From: Pseudomonadota bacterium
GTDB lineage: Bacteria > Pseudomonadota > Alphaproteobacteria > UBA828 > JAPUJA01
Assembly (NCBI GenBank): GCA_027296525.1
Contig: JAPUJA010000118.1
Coordinates: forward strand, 1-5,168
Length of the DNA: 5,168 nt
Direction of reading: 5' to 3'
How positions within the stretch are numbered: position 1 is the stretch's first letter; every line of letters begins with the position of its first letter. A program made the translations under genes and the position numbers. Of this stretch, positions 1 through 5,168 are shown piece after piece. The notes under the pieces were generated by a model. It saw only the letters and a list, made by a program, of their open reading frames with translations. It was not told the DNA's origin and did not search any database.

Positions 1-908
1 TCGAGCGCGCCGGGAACGAGTTCCGGATCGCCGCAGAGTTGGTCCCAACGCTCGCGCTTGGCGAGCAGGGTGATCAGCGCGTTGCTCAGGTAGTTGGTGA
101 CGATTTCGTGGCCCGCGACGGAAAGACCATAGATGATCGACTCGATCTCCCTCAAGGCGAGCTCCTCGGGATCGGCCGCGTGGACGGCCAGCAGTTCCGA
201 GGTGAAGTCGTCGGCCGGTTCCGCGCGGCGGGTCTGCACGAAGGAAACGCAATAGCGCCAATAGGCGAGCACCTTGCGGGCGATATCGACCTGCTCGTCC
301 TCGCTCGCCTTGCCCCAGGTGAAGGTGAGACGGCTGGTGGTCCACGCCTTGAGCTGCGCGTCGTCCGCTGGCGGAAAGCCGAGCAAGCGGAAGATCGTCT
401 CGCCGGGCAGGGGAAATCCGATGCACCCGAGGAATTCCGCCGGCGCGCCCCGCGCCACCATCGCCTCGACCAGGGCCTCGCAACGCCGGCGGATGAAGGG
501 CTCGAGGAGGCGCATCCGCCGGCTCGAAAACCCGGCCTGCGCGTGTTTTCGGATTCGGGTGTGGTCGGGACGTGGGCGGTTCGAGAGGACCGCGATCGGG
601 TTATAATCGGGTGCCGCCAGGATTCGGGCGGCCGCGTCACATAACGGCAAGACGGGATCTTGAACGTTCTCGGAGGCATAGAGGTCGGGGTTGCGAAAGA
701 CCTCGGCGACATCTTCCATCCGCGTCAGGACCAGATAGCCCAGCTCCGCCGAATAGAACACGGGCGAGGTGGCGCGAAGCTCTTCCAGCACCGCGTAGGG
801 ATCCTTCAGATAGCTCTCCGAAAATGGCGAGAACGCGTGATCGACGGGACATCCCCGCGGCGCGGGCACGCTCTCCCTGTGCATCTTATGATAGGCGGCG
901 TCCGCCAT
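1..908 (-). CDS. Cytochrome P450, N-terminal 302 residues (3' end outside window)
   Basis: Heme-thiolate monooxygenase, expected to be a soluble cytoplasmic enzyme that inserts one oxygen atom from O2 into an organic substrate using electrons from a redox partner. The frame is open from the ATG at 908 to the left edge. Visible P450 landmarks are an N-terminal CPVDHAF segment (about residues 20-26), the beta-1 region PVFYSAELGYLVLTR, the helix C motif HTRIR (116-120, heme propionate contact), TFTWGKASEDEQ in the central helices, and the I-helix GLSVAGHEIVTN with AGHE at 265-268. ExxR and the Cys loop would lie beyond the edge. The first third resembles CYP116-type heme domains from memory; the subfamily is not certain. 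The start is supported by AGGGGGTGA, one mismatch from an ideal Shine-Dalgarno, 5 nt upstream of ATG 908. ATG 884 is a weaker alternative. Oddity: the usual I-helix Thr after AGHE is Ile269, followed by Val270. Substrate unknown. Confidence 0.93.
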   Translation of the reverse strand, partial: MADAAYHKMHRESVPAPRGCPVDHAFSPFSESYLKDPYAVLEELRATSPVFYSAELGYLVLTRMEDVAEVFRNPDLYASENVQDPVLPLCDAAARILAAPDYNPIAVLSNRPRPDHTRIRKHAQAGFSSRRMRLLEPFIRRRCEALVEAMVARGAPAEFLGCIGFPLPGETIFRLLGFPPADDAQLKAWTTSRLTFTWGKASEDEQVDIARKVLAYWRYCVSFVQTRRAEPADDFTSELLAVHAADPEELALREIESIIYGLSVAGHEIVTNYLSNALITLLAKRERWDQLCGDPELVPGAL

Positions 909-962
909 CCGTCTCACCCCCTCGATGCGGCATCATCCAGTGAAGTGCCGGTTCCACCCCTC

Positions 963-991
963 AGAATAGCTATTCAGGCGGTGAGCGACAA
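963..991 (-). promoter_or_regulatory. Candidate sigma-70-type promoter with palindromic operator for the P450 gene
   Basis: On the minus strand TTGTCG (986-991) is followed after 17 bp by TATTCT (963-968). Each hexamer matches 4 of 6 consensus positions. A start point near 955 would give a leader of about 47 nt before the P450 ATG. The -10 element overlaps the perfect palindrome GAATAGCTATTC (964-975), a reasonable place for a repressor to bind. The assignment rests only on motif matching and position. Confidence 0.3.
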
Positions 992-1132
992 TCCGCCGAC
1001 ATCGCCATCAGCAGTTCTAATTAGGGGCCCTTTTCAGGTTTGGCTTTGTGACGGGCGGTTGGGTCTGGGACTTGAATCTGGGGACAGTTACTTTTTATTG
1101 CTCCCTTGCGGATTTTCGCCTCGGCATTCGCC

Positions 1133-1373
1133 ATGTCACGGATGGCGCGAGTGGTGGTTCCGGGCGAGCCGCATCATGTGACGCAGCGCGGCGTCCGGCG
1201 GATGGAGACCTTCTTCGAAGAGGCCGGGCCTATCTCGAGTTGTCGGCCGATCCTTCGTGATGGACGCGCCACACCTCCTGGCCCGCGCGCGCCATGTGGA
1301 GCGGAACCCGGTGAAGGCGGGCTTGGTGGCGCGGGCGGCGGAGTGGCCCTGGTCGAGCGCGGGGTCGCCATGA
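1133..1373 (+). pseudogene. REP-associated tyrosine transposase (RayT, Y1_Tnp family) remnant, internally deleted and frameshifted
   Basis: Three pieces of one transposase lie in three frames. The N-terminus starts at ATG 1133 (MSRMARVVVPGEPHHVTQRG, then VRRMETFFEE), typical of IS200-like RayT proteins. A second frame continues as GRAYLELSADPS and stops at 1258-1260. The C-terminus resumes in a third frame from about 1254 (FVMDAPHLLARARHVERNPV then KAGLVARAAEWPWSSAGSP) and ends at TGA 1371-1373. Intact relatives carry a central block with the HUH motif (usually NHVHL) between the second and third pieces; it is absent here, so roughly half the protein is gone. Relatives usually read RYVERNPVRAGL where this copy has RHVERNPVKAGL, so the Tyr likely to be catalytic is also replaced by His. 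The gene is dead. Family assignment is confident from both ends. Confidence 0.78.
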
Positions 1374-1432
1374 GATCGCTCGCCCGGCCCTAGCTCGAGG
1401 TGCCGTCGGGGGAAGCTCGGCTCGGACAGTTG

Positions 1433-1505
1433 GAAAATGGCGAAAATAGAAAACTGTCCCTATTTTCCCCATTTTCGCGGAAATGGGAAACTGTCCCCAT
1501 TTTCG
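1433..1505. repeat. Cluster of nested, alternating inverted repeats at the right end of the RayT remnant
   Basis: Three overlapping palindromes share arms. (1) GAAAATGGCGAAAATAG at 1433-1449 pairs with 1460-1476 at 16 of 17 positions around a 10-nt loop. (2) CCCATTTTCGCGGAAATGGG at 1468-1487 is self-complementary apart from one mismatched pair. (3) AAATGGG at 1481-1487 pairs with CCCATTT at 1496-1502, extendable outward with one wobble. The motif AACTGTCC sits in the loops of 1 and 3. Because neighbouring hairpins compete for the same arms, the strand could fold in alternative ways. This fits a REP/BIME-like array. It also lies just downstream of the minus-strand gene ending at 1512 and might block readthrough, but no good T-tract follows. 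Confidence 0.7.
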
Positions 1506-1511
1506 ATGGCA

Positions 1512-1775
1512 CTATTGATCGAAATCTCTTGGGTTTGGCCGGCGCCAATAGATTTTGCCCCAACATACGACAATGCACGCGAGGCCCACGAGCACCCCGA
1601 TCCGCGTAAATGTCGTGTGCTCAGTTTCTATTGGTATGTTGAAGAAAGTGATGAGCATATACATCAAGGTGGCCCCTGTCACCGCCGCGATGATCGAAAG
1701 CGGCACCTGACTTTCCAAGCGCTTAATGTCGATACTCTCGTGCTCGCTAGGGTTCTTGTTCGCTTGCTCATACAT
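1512..1775 (-). CDS. Small two-helix membrane protein of unknown function
   Basis: An 87-residue protein that I do not recognise as a named family. It has a polar N-terminus (1-23, rich in Glu, Lys and Asn), a first hydrophobic segment at about 24-46 (VPLSIIAAVTGATLMYMLIT and on), a short acidic loop with Glu50 and Glu52, a second segment at about 58-77 (IGVLVGLACIVVCWGKIYW) and a basic tail with Arg78-Arg79. Lys18/Arg19 before helix 1 and the Arg pair after helix 2 predict both termini in the cytoplasm by the positive-inside rule, which argues that the frame is genuine. GGAGG lies 11 nt upstream of ATG 1775, a rather long spacing. Base composition is clearly lower in GC than the flanking P450 and terminase genes, suggesting separate acquisition. 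Its stop lies only 7 bp from the RayT hairpins. A holin-like role is possible by size and topology, but strand and position give no support. Confidence 0.55.
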   Translation of the reverse strand: MYEQANKNPSEHESIDIKRLESQVPLSIIAAVTGATLMYMLITFFNIPIETEHTTFTRIGVLVGLACIVVCWGKIYWRRPNPRDFDQ

Positions 1776-2019
1776 CTATCAAATGGCCTCCATCGATCGG
1801 GAGAGTGATGACCGTTTCCAGTCCACGCACCGGTTCGCCGACAATCCGCGACGATTATGGTGCCTTGCGACTAATAACTAGTAGATGCGTGGGATCATTC
1901 AATATTTTTATTTAAATATCGTTTCGGAATTAATCGACATTCCTTATTTAATTTCATAAAACTTATCCAGCATTAGTAACAAATTCAGCCTACATTCAGA
2001 TAAAATTTTATGTATCAAG
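1776..2019. other. AT-rich non-coding tract with weak divergent promoter candidates
   Basis: I see no gene here. From about 1890 to 2015 the DNA is strongly AT-rich, in sharp contrast to its surroundings. It holds short inverted repeats: ATATTT/AAATAT (1902-1919), GGAAT/ATTCC (1926-1943) and the perfect palindrome ATAAAATTTTAT (2000-2011). Rightward, TCGACA (1934-1939), 17 bp, then TAAAAC (1957-1962) could be a promoter. Leftward, TTGTTA (1977-1982), 18 bp, then TATGAA (1953-1958) could serve the small membrane-protein gene, leaving a leader of about 170 nt. Both are guesses from consensus matching. An attachment site or silencer-bound island is equally possible. Confidence 0.4.
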
Positions 2020-2139
2020 ATGCGCCGTCGCCGCCACCATCATCTGAGCCAGAAAAACGTCGCTGTGCTCGGTCGAGGCCGAGCCAGCGCTCCACCCGTT
2101 CGCAAATTTGGGGACACACTACCGACATTTAGGGGACCT

Positions 2140-2249
2140 CGCGAAATATTCGCGTCCGACCCCTTGCGGACGGGACACCTCGAAACCATCTACCTCATCA
2201 CTTGGCGAACCACGCCCCGGCGGCATACCGCACGGGGCGCTTTGCGTTT
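2140..2249 (+). repeat. Direct repeat copy A of a hairpin-ending non-coding cassette
   Basis: The core at 2161-2249 matches copy B (2359-2448) with about nine substitutions and a single 1-nt length difference. A looser match extends left to the CGCGAAA at 2140. The single-base indel and lack of a shared open frame argue that the repeat is not protein coding. The copy begins with a small hairpin of its own, CGCGAA ATA TTCGCG (2140-2154), and ends in a GC hairpin followed by a short T-rich tail. It may be a duplicated intergenic region, a terminator or a small RNA. Confidence 0.75.
2213..2249 (+). terminator. Terminator-like hairpin in copy A
   Basis: CGCCCCG (2213-2219) pairs with CGGGGCG (2233-2239) across a 13-nt loop and is followed by CTTTGCGTTT. 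The stem is GC-rich but the T-tract is interrupted, so termination may be partial. No gene that would use it was found directly upstream, which leaves its role unclear. Confidence 0.45.
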
Positions 2250-2336
2250 GGGAGGTGGAGACGGCGCGTCCCGCCCCAGGCCGCACGCGGCGGTTCGGGC
2301 GATGTCAAGCGGTGGGACAGCGCGTTTGAGCGGCCG
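2250..2336. other. Spacer between repeat copies, no gene seen
   Basis: GC-rich DNA between copy A and copy B. Open frames across it are spurious: their composition (Arg, Pro, Ala) is what random high-GC DNA gives, and none has a convincing ribosome site. No motif recognised. Confidence 0.4.
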
Positions 2337-2448
2337 CGCGAAAAATCTTCTCACCGCCCCCTTGCCAACGGGACACCCCGAAACCATCTAACCCATCACT
2401 TGGCGAACTGCGCCCCGGCGGCATCCCCGCACGGGGCGCTTTGCATTT
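2337..2448 (+). repeat. Direct repeat copy B of the hairpin-ending cassette
   Basis: Second copy, about 198 bp downstream of copy A. Shared blocks include CGAAACCATCTA, CATCACTTGGCGAAC, CGCCCCGGCGGCAT and CGCACGGGGCGCTTTGC. The looser left part starts CGCGAAAAATC at 2337. This copy has a longer, better-paired terminal stem than copy A, because the change at 2410 adds a pair. It lies about 110 bp before the terminase start. Confidence 0.75.
2410..2448 (+). terminator. Terminator-like hairpin in copy B, upstream of the packaging operon
   Basis: GCGCCCCG (2410-2417) pairs perfectly with CGGGGCGC (2432-2439) over a 14-nt loop, followed by TTTGCATTT. This is a plausible intrinsic terminator with an imperfect T-tract. 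It would insulate the terminase operon from upstream transcription, or act as an antitermination-controlled site in a phage late region. Confidence 0.5.
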
Positions 2449-2559
2449 CAGGGGCCGAGGCCTCTCACCCCAGCTCTAAAACGTCGCCCCGGCGCGCTGC
2501 TGGCCCGTCGGGACGGGACCGTGCATGTCGGGGATCGAGGCAATGACCGATGAGGTGCC

Positions 2560-3138
2560 ATGGCAGCCCTGAGCAATATCCGTCGTGAACGCTTCGCCCA
2601 AGCTTTCGCCACGGGCTTGACGGCGGGCGAGGCCTATCGGCGGGCGGGCTATAGAGGGACCCCGGGAAACGCCTGGCGGTTGAAAGCAAACCCCGAGGTC
2701 CGCGCCCGGGTCGCGGAACTGGTCGAGGTCGGCGCCCGCCGCGCCGAGGTCAGCGTCGAGAAGGTCCTGCGCGAGCTCGCGCGGATCGGCTTCGCGGACG
2801 TGCGGCAAATGCATGACGCGGAAGGCGGCTTGCGGCGGATCGCCGAGCTGCCCGACGATATCGCGGCGGCCGTCGCCTCCTACGAGGTCGTGAAGCGAAC
2901 CGTTCCCGGGATCGACGCCGCGGTCGAAGTCACCCACAAGATCAAGGTCTGGGACAAGGCGCGGGCGCTCGAGATGATCGGGCGCTATCTCGCGATGTTC
3001 ATCGACCGGAACAAGCTGGTCCGCGACGAGGACACAGGCGCGATCGAGGTCGATGATGTCAGAGCCCGTCTCGCTGATGAGATCGATCGCATCGCTGCCC
3101 GGCTCGGAAAGGGCGCGCTTGATCCAAAGCCTGAGTGA
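2560..3138 (+). CDS. terS: Phage terminase small subunit (Terminase_2-like)
   Basis: DNA-recognition subunit of the packaging motor. It binds the viral packaging site as an oligomer and delivers the DNA to TerL. The 192-residue protein opens with the typical small-terminase start LSNIRRERFAQAFATGLTAG (4-23) followed by a helix-turn-helix region through EAYRRAGYRG, NAWRLKANPEVRARV to about residue 51. The middle (about 60-145) is helical and likely mediates oligomerisation; the charged C-terminus is likely to contact TerL. Length suits the family. An in-frame TGA at 2551-2553 rules out any longer version, so ATG 2560 is the first start. GAGGTG lies only 2 nt before it, a short spacing. It is the first gene of a tight plus-strand operon with terL and the portal gene. 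The family is inferred from motifs; confidence is strengthened by the neighbours. Confidence 0.92.
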   Translation: MAALSNIRRERFAQAFATGLTAGEAYRRAGYRGTPGNAWRLKANPEVRARVAELVEVGARRAEVSVEKVLRELARIGFADVRQMHDAEGGLRRIAELPDDIAAAVASYEVVKRTVPGIDAAVEVTHKIKVWDKARALEMIGRYLAMFIDRNKLVRDEDTGAIEVDDVRARLADEIDRIAARLGKGALDPKPE

Positions 3139-4390
3139 GGCGGAGGCGCGCGCACTTCGCTTCGATTGGCCGAGTTGGGCGCGTGCCGCCCAGCTTCCCC
3201 CGGCGGGCGCGTGGACGGTCTGGCTGCTGCTCGCCGGGCGCGGCTTCGGCAAGACCCGGGTCGGCGCCGAATGGGTCCGAAGCGGCGTCTCGGGCGCTTC
3301 TCCGCTCGCGCCCGGGCGCTATCGCCGGATCGCCCTGGTGGCGGAGACGGCAGCCGACGCGCGCGACGTCATGGTCGAGGGCGAGAGCGGCTTGCTAGCC
3401 ACCCATCCGCCGGATTTCCGCCCGCGCTACGAGCCCTCGAAGCGCCGCGTCACCTGGCCTAATGGCGCGATCGCCACGCTTTATAACGCAGTCGAGCCCG
3501 ACCAGCTTCGCGGCCCCCAGCACGACGCCGCCTGGGCGGACGAGCTGGCCAAGTGGCGCTACGCCGAGGCCACCTGGGACATGCTGCAATTCGGGTTGCG
3601 GCTGGGCGAGCATCCGCGCCAGGTGGTCACGACCACGCCGAAACCGATCCGCCTGTTGAAGACGATCATGGCCTCGGCCAATACGGTGACGACGCGGGGC
3701 ACGACCTACGACAACCGCGAGAACCTGGCGCCGTCGTTCTTCAGCCAGGTGATCCAGCGCTACGAGGGTACCCGGCTCGGGCGCCAGGAACTCGACGCCG
3801 AATGGCTCGAGGACGTGCCCGGCGCGCTCTGGCAGCGGGCCCGGATCGACGAACTTCGCCTGGCCGAGGCGCCCGAATTACGCCGCATCGTGGTCGCGAT
3901 CGACCCGGCGGCGACGTCCTGCGAGGACGCGGACGAAAGCGGGATCGTCATCGCCGGCCTCGGCGCGGACGGTCACGGCTACGTCCTGGACGACCGGTCG
4001 CGGCGCGGCACGCCGGATGCGGTCTGCCGGACGGCGCTCGCCGCCTATTACCGTTTCGACGCCGACAGAATCGTCGCCGAGGTGAATAACGGCGGCGAAT
4101 GGATCGGCACGGTGCTGCGGCATCTGGACGCCGACGTGCCCTACCGCGCGCTACGCGCCACTCGCGGCAAGGTGGTGCGGGCCGAGCCGGTGGCCGCGCT
4201 CTACGAACAGGGCCGCGTGCATCACGTCGGCTCGCATGCTGCGCTGGAGGATCAAATGTGCGCCTTCACCATCGACCTTGATCGAGCCCGCGCCGGCGCT
4301 TCGCCCGATAGGGTCGACGCCCTGGTCTGGGCGCTGACGGCGTTGCTGCCGGGGCGCGCCGGCAAAGCCAGGGGAGCGGTAATCCGATGA
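3053..4390 (+). CDS. terL: Phage terminase large subunit (packaging ATPase and nuclease)
   Basis: Motor and nuclease that cuts concatemeric DNA and pumps it into the prohead through the portal. The 445 residues show an N-terminal ATPase with Walker A GRGFGKT (62-68), followed by RVGAEWVR; Walker B AAWADE with Asp163-Glu164; and the coupling motif VVTTTPKP (191-198). The C-terminal RNase H-like nuclease has acidic residues Asp284 (VVAIDPAA), Glu343 (IVAEVNNGG) and Asp422 (SPDRVDALVWAL). All are intact, so the enzyme should be active. The 5' end overlaps terS by 86 bases in another frame. ATG 3053 is given; ATG 3056 has better spacing from GAGGT at 3046-3050, and ATG 3077 is also possible because conserved-looking sequence begins near there. 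The sequence resembles large terminases of alphaproteobacterial prophages and gene transfer agents. Confidence 0.96.
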   Translation: MMSEPVSLMRSIASLPGSERARLIQSLSEAEARALRFDWPSWARAAQLPPAGAWTVWLLLAGRGFGKTRVGAEWVRSGVSGASPLAPGRYRRIALVAETAADARDVMVEGESGLLATHPPDFRPRYEPSKRRVTWPNGAIATLYNAVEPDQLRGPQHDAAWADELAKWRYAEATWDMLQFGLRLGEHPRQVVTTTPKPIRLLKTIMASANTVTTRGTTYDNRENLAPSFFSQVIQRYEGTRLGRQELDAEWLEDVPGALWQRARIDELRLAEAPELRRIVVAIDPAATSCEDADESGIVIAGLGADGHGYVLDDRSRRGTPDAVCRTALAAYYRFDADRIVAEVNNGGEWIGTVLRHLDADVPYRALRATRGKVVRAEPVAALYEQGRVHHVGSHAALEDQMCAFTIDLDRARAGASPDRVDALVWALTALLPGRAGKARGAVIR

Positions 4391-5168
4391 AATTATTCAC
4401 CGCGCTCGGCGCCGCGCGCCGGGCCTTCTCAGGGACTCTCGCGGCCAAGCAAGCCCCGATGGTGACCTTGGCCGGTGGCGGCGTCGCGCGCCTCATGGGC
4501 GATCGCTTCAAGGACTTCGCTGAAGAGGGCTATCAGCTCAACCCCATCGTCTATCGCTGCGTCAACCTGATCGCCGAGGGCGCGGCGGCGATTCCGTTCA
4601 AGCTGTTCCGGGGCGAGGAGGAGCAGGCGGGCGAGCATCCCTTGCTGCGGCTTCTGGCGCGCCCGACGCCGATCCGAAGCGGGGTCGAATTGTTCACCGC
4701 GCTCTATGGCTACCGGCTGATCGACGGCAACGCCTTCCTGCTGCGCGCCGGCCCGGTCATGGGGCCGCCGCGCGAGCTCTACGTCCTCAGGCCCGATCGG
4801 ATCAAGATCCAGGCCGGCACCGTGGAGATCCCGCGGGCCTACGAGTATGTCGTCGACGGCCGGACCGTCGCGGTCTATTCCGTGGACCCGCAGAGCGGAC
4901 AATCCGAGGTCAAGCACCTGCGGCTGTGGAACCCGCTCGACGATCACAAGGGGCAATCACCGCTCCGCGCCGCGGCCCTTCGGATCGATCAGCACAACGC
5001 CTCGGGCAAGCACAACCTGGCGCTATTGCAGAACGACGCGACGCCGCGCGGCGCCTTCATCTACAGCCCGAAGGACGATGCCGGCGCCGTCGCCTCGCTC
5101 GACGAGGCGCAGCTTCGCTCGATCAAGGCCGACCTCAACCGCGAATTCGGCGGGCCGACGCGCTCGGG
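4387..5168 (+). CDS. HK97-type phage portal protein, N-terminal 260 residues (3' end outside window)
   Basis: Portal subunit; twelve form the ring at one vertex of the capsid through which DNA enters and leaves, docking TerL during packaging. The start overlaps the terL stop as ATGA (4387-4390), which indicates translational coupling. The open frame reaches the right edge. Family features seen: a short basic leader, NPIVYRCVNLIAEGAAAIPF (52-71), the HPLLRLLARPTP segment, YGYRLIDGNAFLLRAG, ELYVLRPDRIKI, LWNPLDDHKGQSPLRAAA and LLQNDATPRGAFIY. These are the usual blocks of HK97-like portals in their usual order. Prohead protease and major capsid genes would be expected next in such operons, but lie outside the window. 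Confidence 0.95.
   Translation, partial: MKLFTALGAARRAFSGTLAAKQAPMVTLAGGGVARLMGDRFKDFAEEGYQLNPIVYRCVNLIAEGAAAIPFKLFRGEEEQAGEHPLLRLLARPTPIRSGVELFTALYGYRLIDGNAFLLRAGPVMGPPRELYVLRPDRIKIQAGTVEIPRAYEYVVDGRTVAVYSVDPQSGQSEVKHLRLWNPLDDHKGQSPLRAAALRIDQHNASGKHNLALLQNDATPRGAFIYSPKDDAGAVASLDEAQLRSIKADLNREFGGPTRS

Larger units (their letters stand above)
1079..1505 (+). mobile_element. Degenerate RayT / IS200-like (REP-associated) element with inverted GGGGACAGTT flanks
   Basis: A decayed Y1-transposase gene is bracketed by TGGGGACAGTT at 1079-1089 and its exact reverse complement AACTGTCCCCA at 1489-1499. A second partial copy, AACTGTCCC, lies at 1452-1460, and an opposite-facing GGACAGTT at 1424-1431. 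REP-associated transposases are normally single genes flanked by inverted REP-type palindromes which they recognise, rather than classic insertion sequences with target duplications; the arrangement here fits that. Limits are set by the outermost inverted motifs and the end of the last hairpin, so they are approximate. The copy cannot move by itself because its transposase is destroyed. Confidence 0.6.

Noticed and set aside
39..644. 201-codon plus-strand open frame
   Set aside because: It lies antisense to the P450, whose motifs run continuously across the region on the minus strand.
1437..1808. 123-codon plus-strand open frame starting within the hairpin cluster
   Set aside because: Its start is inside repeat DNA, and the opposite-strand frame gives a coherent membrane protein with sensible topology.
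2020..2391. 123-codon plus-strand open frame across the direct repeats
   Set aside because: Arg/Pro/Ala-rich low-information product. The repeat copies do not preserve the frame, and no clear ribosome site precedes it.
2140..2448. CRISPR-like interpretation of the repeated blocks
   Set aside because: Only two copies, about 90-110 bp long and imperfect, with a roughly 90-bp spacer; this does not fit CRISPR repeat length or regularity.
2525..2572. 15-codon leader (MSGIEAMTDEVPWQP) overlapping the terS start by 13 bases
   Set aside because: It could couple translation to terS, but it is too short to support, its ribosome site is weak and an overlap like this arises easily by chance.
2476..3252. 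258-codon open frame on the minus strand opposite terS
   Set aside because: It is the antisense shadow of terS and the start of terL. High GC keeps the frame open, and the product has no recognisable domain, while the plus strand encodes a clear terminase.
4429..4956. 175-codon minus-strand open frame opposite the portal gene
   Set aside because: Shadow of a strongly recognisable portal protein; no ribosome site or family features of its own.

Overview
The window reads as high-GC bacterial DNA, most likely from an alphaproteobacterium. I infer this from GC-rich codon use and from the packaging genes, whose large terminase (GRGFGKT Walker A, then VGAEWVR) resembles the type common in alphaproteobacterial prophages and gene transfer agents. 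No rRNA or tRNA is present to confirm it.

Left part (1-908, minus strand): the N-terminal two thirds of a cytochrome P450. Its C-terminal half, with the ExxR motif and the heme-binding cysteine, lies outside the window. A plausible promoter overlapping a perfect 12-bp palindrome lies upstream.

Middle part (about 1079-2450): an accessory junction. First comes a decayed REP-associated tyrosine transposase (RayT, Y1/HUH family). It has lost its centre and is split over three frames. GGGGACAGTT-type sequences flank it in inverted orientation, with a cluster of nested hairpins at the right end. Next is a small minus-strand gene for a predicted two-helix membrane protein of unknown function, followed by an AT-rich non-coding tract. 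Then come two copies of a 90-110 bp non-coding cassette, each ending in a terminator-like GC hairpin. I find no convincing gene between 1776 and 2559.

Right part (2560-5168, plus strand): the start of a phage head and packaging operon in canonical order. It encodes the terminase small subunit, the terminase large subunit (overlapping it by 86 bases) and an HK97-type portal protein (coupled by an ATGA overlap), which runs off the right edge. TerS would recognise DNA, TerL would cut and pump it, and the portal is the channel through which it enters the prohead. All key ATPase and nuclease residues of TerL are intact, so this module looks functional. It could belong to a prophage or to a GTA-like element; the window does not decide.

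I see no CRISPR array, defence system or clearly new multi-gene system. The most unusual items are the duplicated hairpin cassette, the P450 I-helix without its usual threonine, and the RayT remnant with its hairpin cluster.
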